Part shown: positions 26,706-35,792 of the stretch, in pieces
How positions within the stretch are numbered: position 1 is the stretch's first letter
Layout of the letters: the number at the start of each line of letters is the position of its first letter
DNA from: Herbaspirillum sp. LeCh32-8
GTDB taxonomy: Bacteria > Pseudomonadota > Gammaproteobacteria > Burkholderiales > Burkholderiaceae_D
DNA: 64,000 nucleotides
Direction of reading: 5' to 3'
NCBI RefSeq assembly: GCF_017814915.1
Contig: NZ_JAGIPZ010000001.1
Coordinates: 203,892 to 267,891, forward strand
Program-made: the position numbers and the translations under genes
The notes under the pieces: model-generated
What the model was told of the DNA's origin: nothing
The model's input: the letters and a program-made list of their open reading frames with translations, nothing else
The model's database searches: none

Positions 26706-27373
26706 GGATTTTCCGAGAACATGTAGCCCACGCTGCGCACGGTGTGGATCAGTTTCTTCTCGAACGGTGCATCGATCTTGGCGCGCAGACGCTTGATGGC
26801 GACGTCGACCACGTTGGTGTCACTGTCGAAGTTCATGTCCCAGATCTGCGAGGCGATCACGCTGCGCGACAGCGCTTCGTCGCGGCGCTTGATCAGGAGG
26901 TGCAGCAGCATGAACTCCTTGTTGGTCAGCGCGATGTTGATGCCCTGGCGGGTGACCTTGTGGCGGATATGGTCCAGCTGCAGGTCTGCGATCTCGACCA
27001 CCTCGGCCTCGCGCACCACACCGCGTCGCAGCAGGGTGCGGATGCGCAGCACCAGCTCGGTGAAGGAGAAGGGCTTGACCAGGTAATCGTCGGCGCCCAG
27101 CTGCAGGCCGCGGATGCGGTCGTCGACATGGTCCTTGGCGGTCAGGAACAGCACGGGCAGGTCGCGCTTGCTGCGCAGCGCGCTCATCACCTGCCAGCCG
27201 TCGATGCCGGGCAGCATCACGTCCAGCACCACCAGATCGTAGTCCTGCTCAAGCGCCATGTGCAGGCCGTCGGCGCCGTTGCGCGCGAGGTCGACTGCGT
27301 AGCCGGACTCGCGCAGCCCCTTTCTCAGGTAGTCACCGGTTTTTGGATCGTCTTCGATTACGAGTATGGCCAT
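26702..27373 (-). CDS. OmpR-family response regulator (CusR/HprR-like)
   Basis: A 223-residue response regulator. The receiver domain has the acidic pocket EDD near residues 7-9, phospho-acceptor Asp51 in [10 protein letters not shown], and the conserved lysine in LTAKD. A C-terminal OmpR winged helix follows (about 130-220). It is divergent from msrP and co-translated with the sensor kinase. An ATGACAA-N2-TTGTCAT dyad between the two units is a near-certain binding site for this family. Confidence 0.93.
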   Translation of the reverse strand: MAILVIEDDPKTGDYLRKGLRESGYAVDLARNGADGLHMALEQDYDLVVLDVMLPGIDGWQVMSALRSKRDLPVLFLTAKDHVDDRIRGLQLGADDYLVKPFSFTELVLRIRTLLRRGVVREAEVVEIADLQLDHIRHKVTRQGINIALTNKEFMLLHLLIKRRDEALSRSVIASQIWDMNFDSDTNVVDVAIKRLRAKIDAPFEKKLIHTVRSVGYMFSENP

Positions 27374-27450
27374 GCGTGGGATGCCGCCCAAAGGGGCTTG
27401 TCGAATGCGGGAAAATGCAGCAGATTCTAGCAACGGCGCGGTTTTTCTTC

Positions 27451-27505
27451 ATGACAAAATTGTCATCAAATTGCCACCCGGATGTCACCCCGTCGCCCTT
27501 AACAT
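27451..27505 (+). promoter_or_regulatory. CusR/HprR-type box and putative -10 for msrPQ
   Basis: ATGACAA-AA-TTGTCAT at 27451-27466 matches the core of the E. coli CusR box in all 14 arm positions. A TAACAT that could be a -10 lies at 27500-27505, centred 44 bases from the box. The box also lies 78 bases upstream of the response-regulator start on the other strand. Confidence 0.75.
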
Positions 27506-27572
27506 GGCCACACGTCGCAAAGGCAGGCCGCCTGTCCTTTGCCCCACGCCAATTTTTTTGCCGGAGCGCACC

Positions 27573-28541
27573 ATGCTGATCAAGATTCGTCCCGACCAGA
27601 TCGAGATTCCGACCTCTTCGGAAATCACGCCCAAGGACGTTTATCTCTCCCGTCGCAGCTTCATGGCCCGCGTGGCCGCCGGCGCGGCGCTGGCCGGTGG
27701 TTTCGGCGCGTTGCCCGAGGCTTATGCGCAGCAGGGCAGGAAGCTGCCGGCCAAGCTCAATAACGCCTTCGCGGTGATGGAGAAGCAGACCGCCTACAAG
27801 GACGCCACCAGCTACAACAACTACTACGAGTTCGGCACCGACAAGGCCGATCCGGCCAAGAACGCCGGCACGCTCAAGACCAGTCCGTGGACGGTGGACA
27901 TCGAAGGCGAGGTCAAGAAGCCCTTCACGCTGGATCTCGATGCGCTGATGAAGCTGGCCCCGCTGGAAGAGCGGATCTACCGCCTGCGCTGCGTGGAGGG
28001 CTGGTCGATGGTGATCCCCTGGATCGGCTATTCGCTGTCGGCCCTGATCAAGAAGGCCGAGCCCACCGGCAACGCCAAGTACATCGAATTCGTCACCCTG
28101 GCAGACAAGAAGCAGATGCCCGGCCTGTCCGACCCGATCCTCAACTGGCCGTACCGCGAGGGACTGCGCATGGACGAGGCCAACCATCCGCTGACGCTGC
28201 TGACTTTCGGCATGTACGGCGAGGTGCTGCCCAACCAGAACGGCGCGCCGGTGCGCATCATCGTGCCGTGGAAGTACGGCTTCAAGTCGGCCAAGTCGAT
28301 CGTCAAGATCCGCTTCGTCAAGGACGAGCCCAAGACTGCGTGGAACATGTACGCCGCGCGCGAGTACGGCTTCTATTCCAACGTCAATCCCAATGTCGAC
28401 CACCCGCGCTGGTCGCAGGCCACCGAGCGCCGCATTGGCGAGGACGGCTTCTTCGCGCCCAAGCGCAAGACGCTGATGTTCAACGGCTACAGCGACGTGG
28501 CCGGCTTGTACGCGGGCATGGACCTGCGCAAATTTTATTGA
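27573..28541 (+). CDS. msrP: Periplasmic methionine sulfoxide reductase, molybdopterin subunit
   Basis: A 322-residue sulfite-oxidase-fold enzyme (YedY) that repairs oxidised methionines in periplasmic proteins. A Tat signal [18 protein letters not shown] ends near residue 52. The molybdenum-ligating Cys140 lies in [17 protein letters not shown]. It receives electrons from MsrQ, encoded 18 bases downstream. CCGGAG precedes the ATG. Expression is probably controlled by the divergent two-component system. Confidence 0.96.
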   Translation: MLIKIRPDQIEIPTSSEITPKDVYLSRRSFMARVAAGAALAGGFGALPEAYAQQGRKLPAKLNNAFAVMEKQTAYKDATSYNNYYEFGTDKADPAKNAGTLKTSPWTVDIEGEVKKPFTLDLDALMKLAPLEERIYRLRCVEGWSMVIPWIGYSLSALIKKAEPTGNAKYIEFVTLADKKQMPGLSDPILNWPYREGLRMDEANHPLTLLTFGMYGEVLPNQNGAPVRIIVPWKYGFKSAKSIVKIRFVKDEPKTAWNMYAAREYGFYSNVNPNVDHPRWSQATERRIGEDGFFAPKRKTLMFNGYSDVAGLYAGMDLRKFY

Positions 28542-28559
28542 CCGTTGAGGTAGTCCAGC

Positions 28560-29237
28560 ATGCAGCTCGCTCCCGCCGCTCTCCGCAATCTCGCGCCGCG
28601 CACCGTCAACGTGCTGTGGTGGATCTTCCTGGCGCTGGCTTTTGCGCCGCTGGCGCGCCTGGTGGCGTTGGGATTCACCGGCGGGCTGGGCGCCAATCCG
28701 CTGGAGTTCATCACCCACGGCACCGGCGACTGGACGCTCTACCTCTTTTGCATCACGCTGGCTGTGACGCCGCTGCGCAAGCTCACCGGCATGAACTGGC
28801 TGGTGAAGATGCGCCGCATGCTGGGGCTGATGGCCTTCCTCTACCTGTGCCTGCACTTCACCACCTTCGTCTGGTTCGACCATTTCTTTGACGTCGGCGA
28901 GATCTGGAAGGACATCGTCAAGCGGCCCTTCATCACGGTCGGCGTGCTGGCCCTGGTGCTGACGATCCCGCTGGCCGTCACCAGCACCAACGGCATGGTG
29001 CGCCGACTCGGCGGCAAGCGCTGGCAAGCGCTGCACCGGCTGATCTACCTGATCGTGCCGCTGGGCGTATTGCACTACTGGTGGGACAAGGCCGGCAAGA
29101 ACCTGATCGCCCAGCCGCTGCTGTTCGCGGTGCTGGTGGGCGTGCTGCTGGCGCTGCGCGTGTTGTGGCGCCAGGGCAAGAAGGCGACGCCCGAGCCGAA
29201 ACCGAAACCCAAGCCGGCGTCGGCCACGCGTTCCTGA
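28560..29237 (+). CDS. msrQ: Haem membrane subunit of the MsrPQ system
   Basis: A 225-residue ferric-reductase-like membrane protein (YedZ) with about six spans. It passes electrons from the quinone pool to MsrP. Candidate haem histidines lie in FLYLCLHFTTFVW and WQALHRLIYLIVPLGVLHYW. The C-terminus is a Lys/Pro-rich tail (PEPKPKPKP). It directly follows msrP. Confidence 0.95.
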   Translation: MQLAPAALRNLAPRTVNVLWWIFLALAFAPLARLVALGFTGGLGANPLEFITHGTGDWTLYLFCITLAVTPLRKLTGMNWLVKMRRMLGLMAFLYLCLHFTTFVWFDHFFDVGEIWKDIVKRPFITVGVLALVLTIPLAVTSTNGMVRRLGGKRWQALHRLIYLIVPLGVLHYWWDKAGKNLIAQPLLFAVLVGVLLALRVLWRQGKKATPEPKPKPKPASATRS

Positions 29238-29315
29238 TGTTTCCGGCTGCGGCCCAGACAGGGGCCGGCAGCAGCCAAAGCAAGATTTCACAGTCGTTTC
29301 CGTTCGGAGAAAACC

Positions 29316-30020
29316 ATGTCCATCCTGAAACCTGCCGTCATCGTGACGGCGGCCGCCGCGCTGTGCCTGGCGCTGGTATCCATGGCGCGCGTCAATGCCG
29401 CCGAATCCGCCGTCGCCGTGCCGGTTGCCGCCGGCAAGGCGCAATTGCCATCTTCTGCCCAGAGCGAGACCGTGGTGCTGGCCGGCGGCTGCTTTTGGGG
29501 TGTGCAGGGAGTGTTCCAGCACACCAACGGCGTGCTGCGCGCCGTGTCCGGCTATGCCGGCGGCAAGTCCGGCACCGCCACCTATGAGATGGTCAGCTCC
29601 GGCTCGACCGGCCATGCGGAGGCGGTGCAGGTGACCTATGACCCGCGCAAGATCTCCTTCGGCCAGATCCTGCAGATCTATTTCTCGGTGGCGCACGACC
29701 CGACCCAGCTGAACCGCCAGGGGCCGGACCATGGCACGCAATACCGTTCGGCCATCTTCACCGCCAACGACCAGCAGAAGCAGGCGGCCGACGCCTACAT
29801 CGCGCAGATCAACGCAGCCAAGGTGTTTGCCGCGCCCATCGTGACGCAGGTGACGCCGCTGCAGGGCTTCTACGCGGCCGAGGATTATCACCAGGATTAC
29901 GCCACGCTGCATCCCAACCAGCCTTACATCGCCTACAACGATCTGCCCAAGATCGCCAATCTGCAGAAGATGTACCCGGCCATCTATCGCGCCGATCCGG
30001 TGCTGGTGTTCAAGCGCTGA
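29316..30020 (+). CDS. msrA: Exported peptide methionine-(S)-sulfoxide reductase
   Basis: A 234-residue MsrA with an N-terminal export signal (about residues 1-29, ending VNAAES), which cytosolic MsrA lacks. The catalytic Cys59 is in VLAGGCFWGVQGVF, and the GTQYRSAIF and EDYHQDY substrate motifs follow. It reduces Met-S-sulfoxide. With MsrPQ just upstream, the locus encodes two independent periplasmic repair routes. No MsrB domain is present and the electron donor is not encoded nearby. A strong terminator follows the gene. Confidence 0.93.
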   Translation: MSILKPAVIVTAAAALCLALVSMARVNAAESAVAVPVAAGKAQLPSSAQSETVVLAGGCFWGVQGVFQHTNGVLRAVSGYAGGKSGTATYEMVSSGSTGHAEAVQVTYDPRKISFGQILQIYFSVAHDPTQLNRQGPDHGTQYRSAIFTANDQQKQAADAYIAQINAAKVFAAPIVTQVTPLQGFYAAEDYHQDYATLHPNQPYIAYNDLPKIANLQKMYPAIYRADPVLVFKR

Positions 30021-30053
30021 GTTCCTGAACTGCTTTCCCGGCACGCTTGCCGC

Positions 30054-30087
30054 AAGCCGCATCGTTCGCGCGATGCGGCTTTTTTCT
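30054..30087 (+). terminator. Terminator of the msrPQ-msrA operon
   Basis: AAGCCGCATCG-TTCGCG-CGATGCGGCTT, an 11-bp stem followed by TTTTTTCTTT. Confidence 0.93.
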
Positions 30088-30120
30088 TTGGCGCGCCACG
30101 CGCCGCGTGAGCGCTTCCGG

Positions 30121-30175
30121 ATGACAGATTTGTCATTCGATTGTCATTCGATGGTTGCTGCGTGTTGCCTACACT
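30121..30175 (+). promoter_or_regulatory. Second CusR/HprR-type box, upstream of DUF305 gene
   Basis: ATGACAG-AT-TTGTCAT at 30121-30136 has one mismatch to the box upstream of msrP, and an extra half-site TTGTCAT follows at 30141. A TACACT that could be a -10 lies at 30170-30175, centred 44 bases from the box, the same distance as at msrP. Confidence 0.7.
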
Positions 30176-30203
30176 CCATGCATCACTTTCCCGAGGAGAC
30201 AGC

Positions 30204-30656
30204 ATGCAAGCATCCGCCCACCGCAGTTCCCGCCACAACCTGCGCCGGCTGATGCTGGCGGCCTGCGTCATCGCGCCTTTGTCTGCGGCGGTGCTGGCGC
30301 ACGATATGCACGATATGAACGATATGCATGGAATGGCCGCGCCGGCCGCGGCCAAACCGCCGGCCTTCGTCGCCAGCACCGCCAAGCCCTTCGACGGGCT
30401 GATGGGCGACGCCATGAACGTCATGGACTACGGCATGAAGCAGGCGCCGATGAACGGCAATGCCGACCACGATTTCGTCACCATGATGCTGCCGCACCAC
30501 CAGGGCGCGGTGGACATGGCCAAGGCGGTGCTGCTGTACAGCCAGGATCCCGAGATCCGCAACCTGGCGCTGGGCGTGATCGCCGAGCAGAACAACGAAA
30601 TCCAGGTAATGCAGGCCTGGCTCAAGCGCCACGGTTATCCGACCGACGCGCCCTGA
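30204..30656 (+). CDS. Exported Met/His-rich DUF305 protein
   Basis: A 150-residue protein with a signal peptide ending near residue 33 (SAAVLA-HDM). The mature N-terminus HDMHDMNDMHGM is a Met/His cluster typical of periplasmic copper or silver binding. The DUF305 helical domain follows with its conserved DFVTMMLPHHQGAVDMAK and EQNNEIQVMQAWL. GAGGAG precedes the ATG. Function of DUF305 is not settled; the metal-type motif and the CusR-like box point to a periplasmic copper or redox role. Confidence 0.87.
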   Translation: MQASAHRSSRHNLRRLMLAACVIAPLSAAVLAHDMHDMNDMHGMAAPAAAKPPAFVASTAKPFDGLMGDAMNVMDYGMKQAPMNGNADHDFVTMMLPHHQGAVDMAKAVLLYSQDPEIRNLALGVIAEQNNEIQVMQAWLKRHGYPTDAP

Positions 30657-30705
30657 TGCGTCCTTCTCCACTTTCCCTCACCACCGACAAGAGAGACAAG
30701 CAACG

Positions 30706-32097
30706 ATGAACAAACTCACCTTCGTATTCTCAGCCGCGGCGCTCGGCCTGGCCGCATCATCGGCCATGGCGTTGCCTACCGCCCAAGACCGTGTCTACAC
30801 GGCCGACCAGAACAGCAATACGGTCTCGGTCTTCAACCCGGCCGACAATACGCTGGTCGGCCAGATCCGCCTGGGCAACCCGCGTCCCGACGTGCTCTCT
30901 CCGCTGTACAGGGGCCAGATCAATGTGCACGGCATGGGTTTTTCGCCGGACCACAAGACGCTGGTGGTGATCTCCAACGGTTCCAATTCGGTCACCTTCA
31001 TCGACACCGCGACCAATGCCGTGAAGGGCATCGCCTACGTCGGTCGCTCGCCGCATGAAGGCTTCTTCACCGCCGACGGCAAGGAAGTGTGGGTGGTGGT
31101 GCGCGGCGAGGACTATATCTCGGTGATCGACCCCAAGACCTTCAAGGAAAAGCGGCGCATCCAGACTGCGGTCGGCCCCGGCATGGTGCAGTTCATGCCG
31201 GACGGCAAGCTGGCCTTCTCGGTGGCCAGCTTTACGCCGCAGGTCGATGTGATCGACGTCAAGTCGCACAAGGTGATCAAAAAAATCGACGTGGTCAGCC
31301 CGTTCTCGCCCTTCCTGCAGTTCACGCCGGATCACAAGGAGCTGTGGATGACCCACAAGGACGTGGGCAAGGTGACCCGCATCGATACGCACACCCTGAA
31401 GGTGACAGGCGTGATCGACACCGGCTTCATCACCAACCACCTGGCGTTCGCGACGGTGGATGGCCGTGTGCTGGCCTACGTCACCGTGGGCGGTGAGAAC
31501 GTGGTGAAGGTGTTCACCACCGACGCCGAGGCCAAGCTGGTCGCCACCATCCCCACCGGCGCGCTGCCGCACGGCATCTGGACCTCGGATGACAGCAGCC
31601 GCATCTACGTCGGCCTGGAGAACGGCGACGGCGTGGAGGTGATCGACCCGGCACAGAACAAAGTGGTGGCGCATATCGCCGGCGGGCAGGCGCCGCAGGC
31701 GCTGGTGTTCCTCTCCAACGTGGTGAAGCAGGGCGGCGGCAAGCAGAACCTGATGCCGCTGGCCAATGCCGAGCCGACCAATATCCGCCTGAAGCCGGTG
31801 ACGTCGGCTGACGCGCGCGGCTTCGTGGTCTTGCGCAATCTGGGCGTGGTCGACGCGCTGGAGGTCTCGCTGTTCAAGCTCAAGCCGCAGACCAACTACA
31901 ACGTCTATCTGAGCGGCCAGGCCACGCCGGTGGCCAGCTTCGTGACCGATGCCAAGGGCATGTCCAACGGCACCGCGATCGGCCCCACCCGCAAGCTGGC
32001 AACGTCCGGCGCGGACGCCGCCCCGGCCAGGCTGATTGTGATGGAGGGCAATGCGCCGGTCGACGAGGCCCGCGCGGCGCTGGTCAGCGACATGTAA
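30706..32097 (+). CDS. Exported YncE-like beta-propeller protein
   Basis: A 463-residue protein with a signal peptide ending near residue 23 (SSAMA-LPT). The central part is a seven-bladed propeller of the YncE/NHL type with repeated blades such as VYTADQNSNTVSVFNPADNT and IYVGLENGDGVEVIDPAQN. A C-terminal beta domain of about 110 residues follows. It lies 49 bases after the DUF305 gene and is probably in the same transcript and stress regulon. No catalytic residues can be assigned. Confidence 0.85.
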   Translation: MNKLTFVFSAAALGLAASSAMALPTAQDRVYTADQNSNTVSVFNPADNTLVGQIRLGNPRPDVLSPLYRGQINVHGMGFSPDHKTLVVISNGSNSVTFIDTATNAVKGIAYVGRSPHEGFFTADGKEVWVVVRGEDYISVIDPKTFKEKRRIQTAVGPGMVQFMPDGKLAFSVASFTPQVDVIDVKSHKVIKKIDVVSPFSPFLQFTPDHKELWMTHKDVGKVTRIDTHTLKVTGVIDTGFITNHLAFATVDGRVLAYVTVGGENVVKVFTTDAEAKLVATIPTGALPHGIWTSDDSSRIYVGLENGDGVEVIDPAQNKVVAHIAGGQAPQALVFLSNVVKQGGGKQNLMPLANAEPTNIRLKPVTSADARGFVVLRNLGVVDALEVSLFKLKPQTNYNVYLSGQATPVASFVTDAKGMSNGTAIGPTRKLATSGADAAPARLIVMEGNAPVDEARAALVSDM

Positions 32098-32193
32098 TGC
32101 GCAGGTAAAAGCGCAGCAAAGGGCGCTTCACGTCCGGGGCAGGGATGAGACAATACGGCGTTTTGCCCGTCGCCAGTCCATCCCGCCCCGCCC

Positions 32194-33915
32194 ATGAACG
32201 CTACCGAAACGCTCAGACACGCCTTCCAGCTCTTCGAGCAGGAACATTACGCCGCCGCCGAAGAGGCCTTGTTCGGCCTGCTGCAGCAGGAGCCTGATCA
32301 TCTGCAGGCGCTGCACCTGCTGGGCAGCGTGGCAGCCGCGCAAGGGCGCTTCGAGGAAGCAGCGGTGGTGCTGCAGCGCGCCTTGCGGGTATTGCCGCAC
32401 GATGCGCAGGAGGGCAACGAGGCGCTGGCGATCCGCTACAAGCTGGGTCGCGCTTTCTATGAGCAGGGTCGCGTCGAAGACGCTTTCCTGCTGTACCGCG
32501 ACCTGATCGAGACCGGCTATCGCCTGCCCGAGCTGTTCGTCGCCGCTGCCGCCGCGCTGCAGGCGCTCTCGCCCGCAGGCAAGAACGACGAGCAGGCCAT
32601 TGCGCTGCTGGACGAGGCCTTGCAGTTGCAGCCCGATTCTCCCGATACCTGGCACCGCAAGGCGCTGCTGCATGAACGCCGCAGGGACTGGGCGGCCGCG
32701 CGCGCCAGCATGCACCGGGTCTTGCAGCTGGACGGCCGGCGCGCCGTCTACTGGCTTGACGCCGGCCTGGCCGAGCATGCCTTGGGCGAGTTCGAGGAGG
32801 CGCTGAAGTTCTACGACCAGGCCCTGATCGTCGACCCGGATTACGTCGATGCCCACGTCAGCCGCGGCACCAGCCTGGCGCGCCTGCGCCAGTACGACGA
32901 CGCCATCGACAGCTACCGTCGCGCGCTCGCGCTGCAGCCCGACGACGCCGACGCCAAGGTCAACCTCGCGTTCTCGCTGCTGGTGCTGGGTAGGATGCAG
33001 GAAGCGCTGCCGCTCTATGAATGGCGCTGGGAGGGGCGCAGCGCCGATCCCTATCGCCACGCGGCGATTCCCGCTTGGAACGGCGCCAGTTCGTTGCGCG
33101 GCAAGCGCATGTTGTTGTGGGCCGAGCAGGGCCACGGCGACACTATCCAGTTCAGTCGTTACGTGCAACAGATCGTCGAGGCCGGTGCGCAGGTCGTGCT
33201 GGAAGTGCCGGCCGCGCTGCTGCCGTTGATGGCGAGCCTGCCGTCGGCATCGCAGCTGGAGCTGGTCGCCATGGGCGCGCCGCTGCCTGCGCTCGACTAC
33301 CAGCTGCCGCTGATGAGCCTGGCGCTGGTGTGCAATACCCAAGCCGACGACATTCCCGCCCCCGTGCCTTACCTGCGCGCCGACGAGGCGCGCCTGCAGG
33401 CCTGGAGCGCGCGCATCGACACGCTGGCGCCGCGCGCATCCGGCCGCCTGCGCGTGGGCATCGTCTGCTCCGGCAATGCCGGCAACGTCAACGACCGTCG
33501 TCGCTCCATCGCCCTGGAACAATTTGCGCCGCTGGCACAGGCGCGTGCGGATCTGGATTTCTTCATCCTTCAGCCTGACCTGCGCGCGGCAGACGCCGTC
33601 TGGCTGGCCGCGCATGACGCCTGGCACTGGCTGGGGGCGGGGATTGGCGATTTCGCCGACACCGCTGCGGCGCTGGCGTGCATGGACCTACTGGTGACGG
33701 TGGACACCGCCGCCGCCCACCTGGCCGGGGCGCTTGGCTTGCCGGTGTGGATCGCGCTGCCGTTCGCGCCGGACTGGCGCTGGTTCCTCAATCGCCACGA
33801 CTCGCCGTGGTATCCGACGGCGCGGCTGTTGCGCCAGCAACGCGCAGGCGAGTGGGGCGATGTGATATTGACGATGAAGGCGGCGCTGGCGGTGTCGGAC
33901 CTCGCGCGGCCTTAG
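32194..33915 (+). CDS. TPR protein with C-terminal glycosyltransferase-9/41-like domain
   Basis: A 573-residue cytoplasmic protein. The N-terminal half (about 1-270) is a run of tetratricopeptide repeats, for example YVDAHVSRGTSLARLRQYDD. The second half starts with LRGKRMLLWAEQGHGDTIQF, the glycine-rich entry loop of the TPR-linked glycosyltransferase family, and ends with DLLVTVDTAAAHLAGALGLP, the nucleotide-sugar end typical of heptosyl-like transferases. The acceptor is unknown; flagellin or surface glycans are common targets. It is a single gene. Confidence 0.82.
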   Translation: MNATETLRHAFQLFEQEHYAAAEEALFGLLQQEPDHLQALHLLGSVAAAQGRFEEAAVVLQRALRVLPHDAQEGNEALAIRYKLGRAFYEQGRVEDAFLLYRDLIETGYRLPELFVAAAAALQALSPAGKNDEQAIALLDEALQLQPDSPDTWHRKALLHERRRDWAAARASMHRVLQLDGRRAVYWLDAGLAEHALGEFEEALKFYDQALIVDPDYVDAHVSRGTSLARLRQYDDAIDSYRRALALQPDDADAKVNLAFSLLVLGRMQEALPLYEWRWEGRSADPYRHAAIPAWNGASSLRGKRMLLWAEQGHGDTIQFSRYVQQIVEAGAQVVLEVPAALLPLMASLPSASQLELVAMGAPLPALDYQLPLMSLALVCNTQADDIPAPVPYLRADEARLQAWSARIDTLAPRASGRLRVGIVCSGNAGNVNDRRRSIALEQFAPLAQARADLDFFILQPDLRAADAVWLAAHDAWHWLGAGIGDFADTAAALACMDLLVTVDTAAAHLAGALGLPVWIALPFAPDWRWFLNRHDSPWYPTARLLRQQRAGEWGDVILTMKAALAVSDLARP

Positions 33916-33919
33916 GTCT

Positions 33920-34387
33920 TCAGAGCTTGTTGGCCGGCGCCGTCTCAAAATAGCGCTTGGTGTTGAGGTGCACCAGCGGGCTCGCCATGAGCTCCTCCAG
34001 CGGCCACCAGCGCAGTTCGGCGTGCTGCGCATCCGGCGTGATGCGACTGCCGTCGGGCAGGATGCAGCGGCATCCCAGGGCAACATAGTGCGTATTGATG
34101 CCGGCGCGGCCGAGCGCGTTGTCGTCGTAGATGTGATCGAAGGCGCCCAGCAATTCCCAGTCCTGCGGCGCAATGCCCAGCTCGACCCGGGCGATGCGGC
34201 GAATGGCATCCTTTAATGCTTCATTCTTGCGGATGCGTCCGCCCGGCACGAACCAGAAATCCTGCGCCGGCCGGTTGCGCCGGTGGCCCAGCAAGACATC
34301 GCCGCCGGCATTGCGGATGATCAGGTCGATCGACACCAGCGGCGTGGAGTCGACGACGAGGGCAAAGTCGTCCGGGGGCAGATTCAT
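33920..34387 (-). CDS. gmm: GDP-mannose mannosyl hydrolase (Nudix family)
   Basis: A 155-residue Nudix protein of the GDPMH class. It has FWFVPGGRIRKNEALKDAI followed by RIARVELGI, the altered Nudix box (GRIRKNE) known for Gmm/NudD, which hydrolyses GDP-mannose and GDP-glucose at the glycosidic bond rather than the pyrophosphate. It is convergent with the TPR-glycosyltransferase, only four bases apart, which fits a sugar-nucleotide theme but is not proof of a shared pathway. Confidence 0.87.
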   Translation of the reverse strand: MNLPPDDFALVVDSTPLVSIDLIIRNAGGDVLLGHRRNRPAQDFWFVPGGRIRKNEALKDAIRRIARVELGIAPQDWELLGAFDHIYDDNALGRAGINTHYVALGCRCILPDGSRITPDAQHAELRWWPLEELMASPLVHLNTKRYFETAPANKL

Positions 34388-34475
34388 GCGGGGATCCTGA
34401 TGAGCTTGAAGATCAAAAGACGGTGCTGAACATCGGCAGTATCAAACAGCAGGCGTGGCGCAGGCCAAAAGCAGA

Positions 34476-34507
34476 AAAGCCTTCCAAAGAAATCTTTGGA
34501 AGGCTTT
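34476..34507 (-). terminator. Terminator of tRNA-Lys
   Basis: AAAGCCTTCCAAAG-AAAT-CTTTGGAAGGCTTT, a 14-bp perfect stem followed on the minus strand by a TTTTCTGCTTTT tail, seven bases past the tRNA end. Confidence 0.92.
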
Positions 34508-34513
34508 GTATTC

Positions 34514-34589
34514 TGGTGGGGCGTCACAGATTCGAACTGTGGACCTACGGATTAAGAGTCCGCTGCTCTACCAACTGAGCTAACGCCCC
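34514..34589 (-). tRNA. tRNA-Lys (anticodon CTT)
   Basis: On the minus strand the sequence begins GGGGCGTTAGCTCAGTTGG and ends CGCCCCACCA with encoded CCA. The anticodon loop is CTCTTAA, giving CTT for lysine. The D, anticodon and T arms (GTTCGAATC) all pair. Confidence 0.97.
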
Positions 34590-34633
34590 GTTGCTTCACT
34601 TCGCTGTTTGCTTAGTGCTGCAAGAGAGGACGC

Positions 34634-34662
34634 ATTATAGGAGGGCCTTTTAAACTCCGCAA
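34634..34662 (-). promoter_or_regulatory. Sigma-70 promoter of tRNA-Lys
   Basis: On the minus strand a TTGCGG -35 (34657-34662) and a consensus TATAAT -10 (34634-34639) are separated by exactly 17 bases. The -10 is followed by GCG, the GC-rich discriminator of stable-RNA promoters under stringent control. Confidence 0.85.
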
Positions 34663-34759
34663 GCCCTTTTTTGAAAAATCTTAAAAATATTTGCGATTTG
34701 CTGAGGCGGCGGTGGAACGACAGGGGCCGAGTTCGGTAGCAACCGGCCCTAAAGCCGCG

Positions 34760-35584
34760 TCAGAGCGCGCTCTTGATGCCGTTGACCCAGGATTTTGCCG
34801 GCAGCTTGGTCTGCGCCTCGATCAACGCCGCACGCGCGTACAGGTCGACGAAGTTGAATTCCTGCTTGCCTTTGAAGGCCAGCGCGACCACGTTGCCGTC
34901 GTGCACCTCAGGCAACGAGACCACGGTGTCGAAGGCGTATTCCATGGCGCGCAGGTTCTTGGCATAGCTGGGATGGTCGCCGAACAGGTTGACCGTCATC
35001 ACGCCGCCTTCGGCCAGGCTGTCGTAGCAGGCTTGGTAGAACTCGGGCGTATCCAGCACCGGGCCGCGCGCGGTGGCGTCGTACAGGTCGACCTGCAGGG
35101 CGTCGATGATGCCGTGGCCGGCGGCGTGGACGATGAAGTCCATGGCGTCGCTTTCGATGAGCATCAGGCGCTCGTCCGGCTGCGGCAGCTTGAACATGCT
35201 GTGGCAGATGGCGATCACCGCCGGGTTCAGCTCCACGGCGGTGACCTGGGCCTGCGGGAATTCGCGATAGCTGTACTTGGTCAGCGCGCCGGTGCCCAGC
35301 CCCAGCTGGACGATATGGCGCGGCGACGGGTTGAAGAGCATCCAGGCCATCATCTGCTGGGCGTATTCCAGCTCGATCCAGTCCGGCTTGCGGATGCGCA
35401 TGGCGCCTTGCACCCACTCGGTGCCGAAATGCAGGTAGCGCACCCCGTCCAGCTCGGACAGCGTCACCGGGACGAACTTGGGCTTGCGCGGTTTGGCGGC
35501 GTCGGCTTCGAGCTGGCGGCTACGCCGGTTGGGGCCGGCCTTGGTGTTGGCCTGGGCTTCGATGGATTTTCTTCTGATCAGCAT
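34760..35584 (-). CDS. Spermidine synthase-like methyltransferase-fold protein
   Basis: A 274-residue protein with a SAM-binding Rossmann core: HIVQLGLGTGALTKY (near 105-120), VTAVELNPAVIAI and DAMDFIV. This is the layout of the spermidine synthase family, and the catalytic acidic residue could be in LQVDLYDATARG. The N-terminus is basic and Lys/Arg-rich (about 1-45), unlike true SpeE, so it is best called spermidine-synthase-like. The start MLIRRKS is preferred over upstream codons because the longer frame has no family match. Confidence 0.78.
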   Translation of the reverse strand: MLIRRKSIEAQANTKAGPNRRSRQLEADAAKPRKPKFVPVTLSELDGVRYLHFGTEWVQGAMRIRKPDWIELEYAQQMMAWMLFNPSPRHIVQLGLGTGALTKYSYREFPQAQVTAVELNPAVIAICHSMFKLPQPDERLMLIESDAMDFIVHAAGHGIIDALQVDLYDATARGPVLDTPEFYQACYDSLAEGGVMTVNLFGDHPSYAKNLRAMEYAFDTVVSLPEVHDGNVVALAFKGKQEFNFVDLYARAALIEAQTKLPAKSWVNGIKSAL

Positions 35585-35792
35585 GGTGTGGAGTAATGTG
35601 GCGGCGGCCGGCACGGGAGGAGAAAGGGCCGCGGATGCCGAATGATACATGCATCCCCGCATGCCGCCGCCGACGCTCCGGCGCACGCATTGCGACTTTG
35701 CAGCGCCAGCCGCATATGCTCATGCGGATTCATTCGTTTTACGGCGCAAGCCCATGTGTGAGGATGCCATCCTCATTCTTATCGGGGACATC

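Noticed and set aside
27333-30062. 909-codon minus-strand frame across msrP-msrQ-msrA
   Set aside because: It is antisense to three well-supported genes and has low-complexity His/Gln/Arg composition.
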